Shown one piece after another: positions 1 through 7,800 of a stretch of DNA of 44,172 nucleotides. Origin of the DNA: Pirellulales bacterium (GTDB lineage Bacteria; Planctomycetota; Planctomycetia; Pirellulales; JADZDJ01). The notes below the pieces were generated by a model. It was not told the origin of the DNA. It saw only the letters and a program-made list of their open reading frames with translations, and searched no databases. The stretch is taken from the NCBI GenBank assembly GCA_035499655.1, contig DATJYL010000069.1, forward strand, positions 1-44,172, given 5' to 3'. Each line of letters begins with the position of its first letter. Position 1 is the stretch's first letter. A program made the position numbers and the translations under genes.

Positions 1-2
1 TA

Positions 3-38
3 GGGGATGTCCCCTCAATCTGGCAATCTCGAAAGGAG
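3..38 (+). promoter_or_regulatory. csrA leader: possible CsrA-binding hairpin plus Shine-Dalgarno
   Basis: Positions 3-14 can form a four-base-pair G/C stem around an ATGT loop, and positions 3-10 match seven of eight bases of the core of the known CsrA target consensus (ARGGAUGU). A strong Shine-Dalgarno sequence (AAAGGAG, 32-38) sits six bases before the csrA ATG and itself contains GGA. In Enterobacteria CsrA is known to bind its own leader. Self-regulation here is inference, and the first GGA lies partly in the stem rather than in the loop, which weakens the case. The window starts at base 1, so the rest of the leader is not visible. Confidence 0.35.
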
Positions 39-44
39 TCTGCC

Positions 45-236
45 ATGCTGATTCTATCGCGCAAGCAGGGACAGTCGATTGTGATTGCCCAAGACATTGT
101 GGTGAACGTGGTCGACATTGGCCGTGGCCGGGTGCAAATTGGAGTTACGGCCCCTGCGCATTTGCCGATCCACCGAGAAGAAATTCATCGCCGCATTCGG
201 GAAGAGAGCAGAGAACAATTAGCGGTTAGCAATTAG
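45..236 (+). CDS. csrA: Carbon storage regulator CsrA
   Basis: This 63-residue protein has the whole CsrA fold: the MLILSRKQGQ start, the central beta strands ending in RVQIGVTAP, and the HREEIHRRI segment. The family's two RNA-contact residues, Leu4 and Arg44, are present. CsrA is a dimeric RNA-binding protein that binds GGA motifs in mRNA leaders and blocks translation or changes mRNA stability. The start is fixed by the AAAGGAG ribosome site six bases upstream. The final residues LAVSN lie inside one arm of an inverted repeat that also covers the stop codon, so the C-terminal tail appears to have been rewritten by a repeat. The neighbouring gene on the other strand converges on it. No flagellar gene is visible beside it, although the upstream side is cut off. 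Confidence 0.96.
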   Translation: MLILSRKQGQSIVIAQDIVVNVVDIGRGRVQIGVTAPAHLPIHREEIHRRIREESREQLAVSN

Positions 237-282
237 CCGATCATGGCAGCGTGGGTGCTTGCCAATCGCTAATCGCTAATTG
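216..282. repeat. Inverted repeat joining the 3' ends of csrA and its convergent neighbour
   Basis: Positions 216-230 (CAATTAGCGGTTAGC) pair with 268-282 (GCTAATCGCTAATTG) over 15 bases with a single G-T wobble. Further GCTAAT/ATTAGC words lie between the arms. The left arm encodes the last residues of CsrA and the right arm contains the stop codon of the gene at 276-707. The position suggests a bidirectional terminator or mRNA 3' stabiliser. The same words recur at 4315-4407, upstream of the PII gene. Confidence 0.75.
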
Positions 283-707
283 CCTGGACATGCCGAGCGG
301 TGAAAATGAATGTGCCGCCAACGGCCCCCGTCGCGCTGCCACACGCGCGTTTCCTGCATGGCCGTGGTGACGGGATTGCCATCAGGGCCAAGTTTCTGCG
401 TCAGCCGTACATAAGCCACGACGGCCGCATCTTCGCCGCAAAAAACCACATGCGGCGCTATCATCGTGGTGTTGCGCTGACCGCCGCCATTGGGCAAGTC
501 GAAATAAAACCGATGGAAAGACATGCCGTGGACCAAATACCCATGTGCCTCAGGCTCGAAGCACGTGAGTTGTGGGTGACAAAGTTCCTCGTACGTTTTC
601 CAATCGCCCGCCACGATAGCGTCGAGGAGTTTTTTATTGAGCGTTAGCAATTCGTCACGAGCGGACATGGCATGCACCGAAAAAAGCTGTGCGTGAGTTA
701 AGGACAA
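276..707 (-). CDS. CaMKII-association-domain / SnoaL-like (NTF2 fold) protein
   Basis: The 143-residue product carries the features of the calcium/calmodulin kinase II association domain in its stand-alone bacterial form: LLDAIVAGDWKTYEELC near the N-terminus, then LTCFEPEAHG, HGMSFHRFYFD, and the C-terminal WQRDGGRWRHIHFHRS strand. The family has an NTF2-like cone fold and usually oligomerises. The bacterial members have no settled function, although a ligand-binding or regulatory role is often suggested. The start used here lies six bases after the thyX stop, which fits translational coupling. An internal ATG at 668 (MSARDELL) is equally plausible and resembles the usual family start better. 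Neither has a clear ribosome site. Confidence 0.85.
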   Translation of the reverse strand: MSLTHAQLFSVHAMSARDELLTLNKKLLDAIVAGDWKTYEELCHPQLTCFEPEAHGYLVHGMSFHRFYFDLPNGGGQRNTTMIAPHVVFCGEDAAVVAYVRLTQKLGPDGNPVTTAMQETRVWQRDGGRWRHIHFHRSACPGN

Positions 708-713
708 TCTTGG

Positions 714-1622
714 TCAGGCGTTACTTTCCAGCAGCCCGAGCGAAATTAGTTTTTCCTGGCATTCGTCGCGCTCGCGGCAGCGATTCAGTCCGATCCAGGT
801 GGAATCTTGGACGGCCATAAAATCTTCGGCGGTTCCGCGCGCGCGGCCGGTGGCGGCCAAACGAGTCATCAATCGGACGATCAACTCTCGATCCAGCCGC
901 GTCAAAAACATGGCTTCCAGCCGGTAATCGACAAACGCTTCCCACACGAGCGGGAACAGCGGCTGCACAATTTGCTGGCCCATGGCCGTGGAATAGGCCC
1001 GAATTTCTTCCTGGGCGTGCGAATCCATCCGTAGCGCCAAAAAATGCAGCAGGTTGTGCAGATCGATTTTCCAATAGGCTTCGGTATAAGTCGATAGTGG
1101 CAAATCTTTTCGGGCTTGCTCGCGGGCCACGCCGGCGGCGATTCGCTCTTCGTACATACGCCGGGCATGGATTTGAAATTCGGCTTCGGTGGCCGAAAGC
1201 TTGGCGCCCGTTTCGGCGCTGACGGCTGTGCCGCTGCCTTGGCGATTGCCGGTGGCCTGCGAGCGCCACTGCGTCGGTTGCGTGGCCTGGGCGGCGTCGA
1301 TCGCCAGCGAATAGCGAGTGCTGTACTCGTTTACGTTGGCGGTGCGGTGGCGAATCCATTGCCGCCAGCAATCCATAGGGACACGCACCAAGAACTTGAT
1401 TTCCGCCATTTCGAACGGCGTGGTGTGCCGGTGCCGCATGAGATAACGAATGAGCCCACGGTCGTCGGAAACTTTGCGTGTGCCTTCGCCGTAACTTACA
1501 CGGGCCGCTTGAACGACGGCCGGATCGTCCCCCATGACGTCGACCAGGCAGACGAAGCCATCGTCTAGCACCGGGATTTTTTTCCAGCGAAGCTCGTCGG
1601 CGATGGCGGCGTTGTTGGGCAT
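714..1622 (-). CDS. thyX: Flavin-dependent thymidylate synthase ThyX
   Basis: ThyX makes dTMP from dUMP using methylenetetrahydrofolate, FAD and NADPH. The 302-residue protein contains the diagnostic ThyX motif at residues 91-103 (RHRTANVNEYSTR, family pattern RHRxxSxNxxSxR with Ser replaced by Ala at its first serine), preceded by RHRHTTPFEM at 63-72. The C-terminal half has the usual helical region with RxDxHAQEEIR-like residues. The start at 1622 (MPNNAAI) is chosen because the upstream extension to 1679 adds residues unlike the family. The insert between about residues 107 and 140 occurs in longer family members. It sits in a minus-strand run with the small gene upstream and the CaMKII-domain gene downstream. 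No thyA is visible in this window, but folD lies at 30 kb. Confidence 0.95.
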   Translation of the reverse strand: MPNNAAIADELRWKKIPVLDDGFVCLVDVMGDDPAVVQAARVSYGEGTRKVSDDRGLIRYLMRHRHTTPFEMAEIKFLVRVPMDCWRQWIRHRTANVNEYSTRYSLAIDAAQATQPTQWRSQATGNRQGSGTAVSAETGAKLSATEAEFQIHARRMYEERIAAGVAREQARKDLPLSTYTEAYWKIDLHNLLHFLALRMDSHAQEEIRAYSTAMGQQIVQPLFPLVWEAFVDYRLEAMFLTRLDRELIVRLMTRLAATGRARGTAEDFMAVQDSTWIGLNRCRERDECQEKLISLGLLESNA

Positions 1623-1675
1623 GGAAGAGGGTTCAGGAGTCAGGAGCTGTAGGAATGCAGAAAAAAGTGGGCGGT

Positions 1676-1939
1676 TCACTTTTGTTTGGCCAGTAGTTCT
1701 TCGAGCAGCTTGGCCAGCAGCGATGGGTTGTCTTTTTGCTGCAAGTTTTCGACGCGAGTGGAGGGTATCTTCAACTTTTCTAGCACTTTGGCGATGTCTT
1801 TCCAGCGCTTGGCCCGGGCTTTTCCCTCGGCCAAATACAGTTCAGTGACATGCTCGCCCAAGCGTTGCAGCAGGATGGCTTCCTGGTTGTTGTAATAGTT
1901 TTTGATGACTTTCTGCTGATATTTCGAGTAATTGGCCAT
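1676..1939 (-). CDS. Small conserved lysine-rich protein, unknown function
   Basis: An 87-residue protein is read from MANYSKYQQKVIKNYYNN to LLEELLAKQK. It is rich in lysine, leucine and glutamate and looks entirely helical, with an amphipathic centre (residues about 20-55) and a C-terminal leucine-rich helix. No catalytic motif, membrane segment or signal is seen. The overall look, including the YQQKVIKNYYNN start, matches a small protein I have seen annotated as hypothetical in planctomycetes, but I cannot name a function. A longer reading to 2047 is possible, but its first 36 residues are of arbitrary composition. It is 53 bases upstream of thyX on the same strand and may be co-transcribed. 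Confidence 0.75.
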   Translation of the reverse strand: MANYSKYQQKVIKNYYNNQEAILLQRLGEHVTELYLAEGKARAKRWKDIAKVLEKLKIPSTRVENLQQKDNPSLLAKLLEELLAKQK

Positions 1940-2141
1940 GGCTGTGAATCCGTTCAGAAAGGGCGTATGTGGGGGACCGCTGTCGTCGTCGAACCGCCGT
2001 TGAACGTAAGCAGTTGGGCGACGTTTCACAAGTGGGGGAGTGGCCAAGCTGCAATGCCGGTTGCAAATGGGTTATGCGGAAGCTCGAGAGCCACAATTTC
2101 GCCTTTCATGTTCCGCTGGCCGGCTTTACCATCGTGCTACA

Positions 2142-3767
2142 ATGTCAACCGGCGAACGCCATCCTCTGCTGACCGGCACGGTGATTACCAGCGTCGGCAC
2201 GCTTGCCAGCCGCGTGTTGGGATTGGTGCGCGACAGCGCTATAGCGGCGCTGTTTGGTCTGGCGGCCGGTGGGGTGCTGGATGCCCTGGTAATTGCCTTT
2301 CGCATTCCCAATTTGTTTCGGGCGCTGTTTGGTGAAGGCGCGCTCACGGCGAGTTATTTGCCGGTGTTCACGCAGGCTTTAGAAGAAAATCGCTCCAGTG
2401 GTTGGCAATTGTTCCGCGCCACGATGAAGTGGCTGGCGTTGCTGTTGTCGATTGTTACGCTCATCGTTGAATTAGGCATTGGCGTTTGGGCATGGTTGGC
2501 CAAGGACAATCCACATGTCCTGCTGCTGGCAGGGCTCACGGCGGCCCTGTTGCCCTATTTGATTTTGGTGTGCCTTATGGCGATTACTTCGGCTACATTG
2601 CAGGGGCTGGGACGATTTGGGGCACCGGCTTTCGCACCGGCGGCATTGAATGCGTGCTGGATTATCGGCGCGGTCTGCGTCGCTCCGCATGTTTCGAGCA
2701 ATCCGGTTGTTCAAGGCTACGCACTTGCCGCATGCATTCTCATCGGCGGAATTGCGCAATGGATGGTGCAGTGGCCGGCGCTGCGGGCTGAAGGTTTCAT
2801 GGTTAAGCCGGCGCTTCACGCCGATCACAAATTCGATTCCACGCTGGTTCAGTTACGGCGAATTCGCCTGGGCATGATTCCCACCACGCTGGCTTTAACC
2901 GTCACGCAGCTAAATACGCTCTCCGATAGCGTAGTGGCCTGGGCATTAGCCGCGCCGAAAAACGGGCCACACACCATCGCCTGGCTGGGAAATGTTGCAT
3001 ACCCCATGGAACAGGGCGCCGCAGCAGCGATTTATTTTGGCGAGCGATTGTATCAGTTCCCGCTGGGTTTGATCGGCATCGCCGCGGCGACCGTGGCATT
3101 TCCGCTGCTGGCGCAACATGCGGCCCGGGGCGATCGCGCGGCGTTGGCAGGCGATTTAACCCTGGGATTGCGGATGGTGCTGTTGGCTGCGGTACCCAGC
3201 GCAGTTGGCCTGGTTGTATTGGCCCAGCCGATTGCCCGATTGCTATTTGAACATGGCCGCTTTACCGCCGACGATTCTCAACGGGCTGCCGGCATGATCG
3301 CTGTATACGGCGCCGGCGTGTGGGCTTACTGTGCGCTGCCCGTGTTGGTGCGAGCATTTTATGCCGTGGGCGATCGGATCACGCCGTTGCGCGTGGCATT
3401 GGGGGCGGTCGGGTTGAATTTAGCGCTGGACTTCACGCTGATTTGGCCGCTGGCTGAAAAAGGATTGGCCGCTGCGACAGCCATATCTGCGGCGCTACAA
3501 GCGGGGGTTTTGACGATGCTATTTTCCAAATTTCACGTGCCGCTTGTCTGGCGAAGACTGACGGCCACTACCGTGCGATCCATCGTTGCGTCCGCGGCAA
3601 TGGCTGCGGTTAGTCTGCTGGTATTGCACAGCATTCCCTACCATGCCGGCGCGTGGAACGCCTGTCTGCGCGTTGTGGCGCCTATCATGGCCTGTGTTGC
3701 AGTTTATGGCGGAGTGTTGACAATGATCGGCCGCACGGAGTGGGGGGATTTGCTCAGGAGAAAATAG
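2142..3767 (+). CDS. murJ: Lipid II flippase MurJ (MviN family)
   Basis: MurJ moves the peptidoglycan precursor lipid II across the inner membrane. The 541-residue product begins with the family N-terminus (SVGTLASRVLGLVRDSAIAA) and is almost wholly hydrophobic, compatible with the usual 14 membrane helices. Family landmarks follow: FRIPNLFRALFGEGALTASY, PVFTQALEE, and the central DQxxAxxL-like replacement region with YQFPLGLIGIAAATVAFPLL. The charged loop GRFTADDSQRAAGMIAVYG near residues 380-400 is also typical. The start at 2142 removes an unlikely 34-residue N-terminal extension, though no strong ribosome site is visible. It is divergent from the small gene upstream and is followed by a probable terminator at 3790. 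Confidence 0.95.
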   Translation: MSTGERHPLLTGTVITSVGTLASRVLGLVRDSAIAALFGLAAGGVLDALVIAFRIPNLFRALFGEGALTASYLPVFTQALEENRSSGWQLFRATMKWLALLLSIVTLIVELGIGVWAWLAKDNPHVLLLAGLTAALLPYLILVCLMAITSATLQGLGRFGAPAFAPAALNACWIIGAVCVAPHVSSNPVVQGYALAACILIGGIAQWMVQWPALRAEGFMVKPALHADHKFDSTLVQLRRIRLGMIPTTLALTVTQLNTLSDSVVAWALAAPKNGPHTIAWLGNVAYPMEQGAAAAIYFGERLYQFPLGLIGIAAATVAFPLLAQHAARGDRAALAGDLTLGLRMVLLAAVPSAVGLVVLAQPIARLLFEHGRFTADDSQRAAGMIAVYGAGVWAYCALPVLVRAFYAVGDRITPLRVALGAVGLNLALDFTLIWPLAEKGLAAATAISAALQAGVLTMLFSKFHVPLVWRRLTATTVRSIVASAAMAAVSLLVLHSIPYHAGAWNACLRVVAPIMACVAVYGGVLTMIGRTEWGDLLRRK

Positions 3768-3789
3768 CGGCTCGTTGCCTCTCGATTGC

Positions 3790-3822
3790 CCAGGGAACAA
3801 TCATTGGCCTCCCTGGATTTTT
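3790..3822 (+). terminator. Probable rho-independent terminator after murJ
   Basis: CCAGGGA at 3790-3796 pairs perfectly with TCCCTGG at 3810-3816, giving a seven-base-pair stem with a 13-base loop, immediately followed by ATTTTT (3817-3822). It lies 22 bases after the murJ stop and 80 bases before the ferredoxin gene. The long loop and short T-run make it moderate rather than strong. Confidence 0.5.
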
Positions 3823-3904
3823 GATCCTACGGACACTAAATTAACAGTTCCGGTTAATCCCACGATTCTCACTCCTTGACTTCTGTTCCCCCTGACCTCT
3901 GCCA

Positions 3905-4306
3905 ATGCCCACAATCAACTTCGTTAACGAAAAGAAAGAAATCCAAGTTTCCGATGGCGCCAATCTGCGCAGCGAAGCATTGAAGGCCGGCGTCAATTTA
4001 TACTACGGTTTCAATGGTGTCGGGCAGTCGGCCAACAAACTATTCAACTGCCATGGCTTTGGCTTGTGCGGCACTTGCCGAGTGCTGATTACGCAGGGGA
4101 TGCAAAACGCGAATCCCATGACCGTGATGGAAAAGGTGAAATTCAAAACGCCGTTGCCCACGCCCATTCCCGATCCGCTGCCGTGTCTGGCATATATTGG
4201 CCATGAAGACACCATGCGATTGGCTTGTTGCGTGAAAGTTCACGGCGATATGACCGTGGTCACGAATCCGCCGGTTGACCTGTTCGGTGAGAATTTTTTT
4301 AGTTGA
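3905..4306 (+). CDS. 2Fe-2S ferredoxin (plant/adrenodoxin-like fold)
   Basis: This 133-residue protein has the [2Fe-2S] ferredoxin cysteine pattern: Cys49, Cys55 and Cys58 (C-x5-C-x2-C in NCHGFGLCGTC), with the fourth ligand at Cys108 or Cys109 in the RLACCVKVHGD segment. The N-terminal strand pair and the EALKAGVNLYYGFNG helix also fit. A linker of about 45 residues between the third and fourth cysteines (roughly 62-105, including PTPIPDPLPCLAYIG) is longer than in classical plant ferredoxins. It would carry low-potential electrons in the cytoplasm. Its partner is unknown. The ferredoxin-type sulfite reductase at 31.9 kb is one candidate in this window, but nothing links them beyond chemistry. 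Confidence 0.9.
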   Translation: MPTINFVNEKKEIQVSDGANLRSEALKAGVNLYYGFNGVGQSANKLFNCHGFGLCGTCRVLITQGMQNANPMTVMEKVKFKTPLPTPIPDPLPCLAYIGHEDTMRLACCVKVHGDMTVVTNPPVDLFGENFFS

Positions 4307-4314
4307 GAAGTAGA

Positions 4315-4407
4315 GCGATTAGCAAATGGCCAGCGGAATAAACGTTGTACATATCGGATATTGCTAATCGCGGGTTGTTGCCAGCTAATTGCTAGTCGCT
4401 AACTGCC
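4315..4407. repeat. GATTAGC-type inverted repeat cluster upstream of the PII gene
   Basis: GCGATTAGCAA at 4315-4325 is a perfect 11-base complement of TTGCTAATCGC at 4361-4371. A further degenerate copy (CTAATTGCTAGTCGCTAACTGCC) lies at 4385-4407. The words match those at 216-282 near csrA, so these two loci belong to one repeat family. It separates the ferredoxin gene from the PII gene and may act as a terminator or processing site. Confidence 0.7.
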
Positions 4408-4421
4408 AACCGCTTTTATTT

Positions 4422-4736
4422 GTGAAACAAATTGTCGCCATCGTCAAACCGTACTTAGCGGAAAAGGTGTTGGAGAGCCTGAAGCGTGCCCCTTTGGAGG
4501 CCGTCAGCGTCCGGGAGGTGAAAGGTTATGGCCGGCAAAAAAGCTATCTCGATCAATACGGCGACAGCGAATACTCGCTGGCTTTCTTATCCAAAGTCGA
4601 ACTGAATCTCTGGGTCGACGACGCCCGGGCCGAGGAAATCCTCCGCAAAATTGTGGAAGTCGCCCGCACCGGCCGCATGGGGGATGGCAAAATCTTCGTC
4701 TTGCCTGCCACGCAAGCAGAAACGATTGAGTTTTGA
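4422..4736 (+). CDS. glnB: PII-family nitrogen regulatory protein, C-terminally short
   Basis: PII trimers sense 2-oxoglutarate and ATP/ADP and control partners such as GlnE. Reading from the GTG at 4422 gives 104 residues starting KQIVAIVKPYL, aligned with the family start. EVKGYGRQKSY, the T-loop with SEYSLAF (the tyrosine equivalent to Tyr51), FLSKVEL (equivalent to Lys58) and the B-loop TGRMGDGKIFV (equivalent to Lys90) are all present. The protein then ends in ATQAETIEF, so the usual C-terminal arginines (R-x-R-T-G-E, which contact ATP phosphates) are missing. Neither other frame restores them. It faces glnE tail to tail, which supports a role in glutamine synthetase control. The gene symbol is given by family resemblance; a PII-like variant is possible. 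Confidence 0.85.
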   Translation: MKQIVAIVKPYLAEKVLESLKRAPLEAVSVREVKGYGRQKSYLDQYGDSEYSLAFLSKVELNLWVDDARAEEILRKIVEVARTGRMGDGKIFVLPATQAETIEF

Positions 4737-4802
4737 AGCGGGGAGAAGTGACACGTAAAGCGGCCGGAGAACGTCATGCGTACGGTTGCCGGTCGAGCTG
4801 TA

Positions 4803-4837
4803 GTAGGGTGGGTCGCGCTACGCTTGACCCACCCTAC
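4803..4837. repeat. Perfect 12-bp palindrome between glnB and glnE
   Basis: GTAGGGTGGGTC at 4803-4814 pairs without mismatch with GACCCACCCTAC at 4826-4837 around an 11-base loop. It lies 66 bases past the PII stop and 22 bases past the glnE stop, so each convergent transcript would end in the same hairpin. There is no clear T-run on either side. The sequence is of the repetitive palindrome type, and a mobile REP-like origin is possible. Confidence 0.75.
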
Positions 4838-4859
4838 GTAGTTGATCTTCGAATTTACT

Positions 4860-7800
4860 TTAAATCCCGCCGCCGCCGGTGCCGGCACCTTCGTGGGCGA
4901 AGATTTTTTCGAAGCGGGCGCGGTTTTCGCGGGTGAGCCTCTGGCAATCGAGCAGCATTTTTTCGCGGTCGGGGTATTCCAGCAGCCGGGCCAGTTTGAT
5001 TTGCTCTTCCGGATCGTCGGGCAAATCGTGCCGGGCCGTGGTGTTCATCAGGCGCAAGCGGCTAACCATCGCCAGCAGCACGCGGTAGCTAGTGCTGAAA
5101 AAGTCGAAATCTGCTTGCGAAATCGCGCCGATTTTTTCCAGTTTTTCCAAGGCGTCCAAGGTGGCGGGCGCGCGCACTTCCGGATGTTGGCCGCCGTGCT
5201 TCAGTTGCAGCATTTGGGCGACAAATTCCACGTCAACCAGACCGCCCGGCCCGCGCTTCAAGTTCGTGTGCTTGGCGGTGTGTTCCATGCGGTGGCGCAT
5301 GGAGCGGATTTCGTCGGCGTATTCAGGCTGCCAGGGCCGACGGTAGGCGCAATCGACCACGGCCTGCATGGCGGCGGCCGCTGCTTGCGATGAACCGTAC
5401 ACCACCCGCGCTTTACACAATGCCTGCCGCTCCCAAAGTTGCCCGCTGCCCGCGTCAAAGTAGCGGCGGAATTCAGCCAGCGAGGTCGCCAGGGCGCCGC
5501 TTTTTCCGGTGGGCCGAAGCCGGGGATCGATCTCGTAGAGCCGGCCGTGTGGCCCCAGTTGGCTGCCTGATTTAATCACGCGTTGACCCAGCTCGCTGAA
5601 AAAATGCTGGTTGGTGGTGGTCTCGCCGCTACGCTTGCTGCGACGTGCGTGAAACGTGCCGCCATCGGTCTCGTACAAAAACACCATGTCCAAATCGCTG
5701 TGATAGTTGATCTCGCAGCCGCCAAACTTGCCCATCGCCAGCACGATAAACTCTGACGGTTGTCCGGTCCGCTCGCCTTCGGGGATCATCGGCTCGCCCA
5801 ATTTGGCAGCCAGTTTTCCGTATTCGGTACGGGTAATAAGCCGCAGACAAACCTCGGCAATGTCAGCCAATGCACTGCACGTAGCCACAATGTCTTCCTT
5901 GCCCAAAATGTCTCGTACCCCTACCCGTAGCACCTGGGCATTTTTAAAGCTGTGCAAAATCAGTTCGAGATCTTCCGCTCCGTGCGCCAATTCATTGAGG
6001 TTGGCTTCCAGCGTTTGGTGCGAGGGGAGCTTATCGAGCACCAGGCTGTCCATCAGCTCGTCGATCATGCCTGGGTTGCTGATTAAAATGCTTGACAAGT
6101 ACGGGCTGGACGCACAGAGCTCGACGTACAAATGCAGCGACGGTGGATTGAAGCTAAACAACTCCCACAAGACCCCTTTACCGCCGAGGGAATCGCTGAC
6201 TTTGCTCAAGTTGACCAGCGTTTGGTCGGGGTCAGGGGTGGCGGCAATGGCCGGCAACAGCCGCGGGGCAATCGCCGCCAAAAAATGACGGCACCGCCGC
6301 GTGGACAAAAAGCGAATGCGCTCCTGCGATAGCGTCATCAGGTTTTGATAAGCCAATTGCGAGTCGTGGAATGGATAGCGTCCCAGCACGCCGGAAATGT
6401 AATCGGACTGCGGATCAGGATCGAGCACGAGATCGACCTCGGGCTCAGGGTGGTCTTCTTCGCCGAACGCATCATGCAACAAGTGGTCCAAAATCTTCCG
6501 GTTTAACACCGTGCGTTGTTTGTAATCGGCGGTGAAGGCGTCCAGCGCTGGACGTTCAGGCGTGTCGGTGTAGCCCATGCGAATCGCCAGCCGCCGCAAT
6601 TCCTGATTCGAAGTGGGGAGCAAATGCGTTTGCAAATCGAACATCAATTGAAGCCGATGTTCGGTTTTGCGCAGGAAGGCGTAGTTTTCCTCCAAGATGC
6701 CGCGTTCCTGCCAAGTGAGGCTACCGCCGTTTTCCAACATGGCAATGGCTTCCAACGTGTTGCCGGTGCGCAGCTCAGAGAAATCGCCGCCAGAAAGCAA
6801 TTGCAAAAACTGGATGGTGAATTCGATGTCACGGATGCCGCCATGGCCTGTTTTGACATTTCGCAAATCGGCCCCTTCCGATTTTACGTGCTGTTCGATC
6901 CGCCGCTTCAGCGCCTTGATGCCGGCAATGTCGGCCCTATTCAAATAGCGTCGATAAATCCACGGCTCCAATTGACGCAAAAACTCCTGGGCGAAATCCA
7001 AATCTCCCGCTGCCGCGCGGGCTTTCAAAAACGCCTGCCGTTCCCAGGTACGGCCCGATACATCGTAATAATGCAGCGCGCTTTCAAGGCTGGGTACCGT
7101 GGGGCCATGCTGTCCTTCGGGCCGTAGCCGCAAATCGACGCGATAAGCAGTTCCCAAATTGGTCGGTTCAATTAACAGCTTGATGATGTCGCGTGCCAGG
7201 CGGTCGAAAAATTCCACATTGGCGAGCGATCGCTGCCCGTCGGTAGCGCCATCCGCTTCGTACAGAAAAATCAAATCGATGTCGCTGGAATAATTCAATT
7301 CGTCGCCGCCCAGCTTGCCCATGGCTAGCAAGGCAAATCGAGATCGCTGCCCATCGGGCCGGCGGGGCACGCCGCGCTTTTGCTCCAGCGCGCTGCGGGC
7401 GAAACGAAAGGCCGCTTCTAAAATGGCGTCGGCCAGGTGGGAAATTTGGCTGGTCACAATTTCCAACCGCTGCCCACGGATGATGTCGCCATAGGCAATC
7501 CGCAACGTTTCGCGGCGCTTGAACCGCCGCAGGGCGGTCATCACGGCCTTCTCGTCGTTGAGCGCCGCCACTTCGGCACACAATTCATCGACAATCACGT
7601 TCCGCGCTACCGGCTGCCCTTCGGTCATGCGTAGCAGGTCGTAGGCTTCCGAATCGGTCACTAACAAATCGCTGAGATACTGACTGGTCGAGAAAATTTG
7701 CAACAAGATCGGCAACGCCTCACGATCGCGCTCAAACAGCGTGGCCAGCGACAAGGGATTCCGCACAGCCGCCACAAACCTGTCCAAGTTATTGAGCGCC

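Noticed and set aside
300-647. 115-residue open frame on the plus strand opposite the CaMKII-domain gene
   Set aside because: The minus strand gives a recognisable domain over the whole span; the plus frame has no family features.
1116-1568. 150-residue plus-strand frame opposite thyX
   Set aside because: ThyX carries its diagnostic motif on the minus strand; this frame is only its antisense shadow.
4737-4802. Frameshifted continuation of the PII gene restoring the C-terminal arginines
   Set aside because: Both other frames after 4680 were read and neither contains an R-x-R-T-G-like motif, so the short end looks real.
6516-7127. 203-residue plus-strand frame opposite glnE
   Set aside because: It is antisense to the GlnE nucleotidyltransferase and helical regions, and no motif is seen in it.
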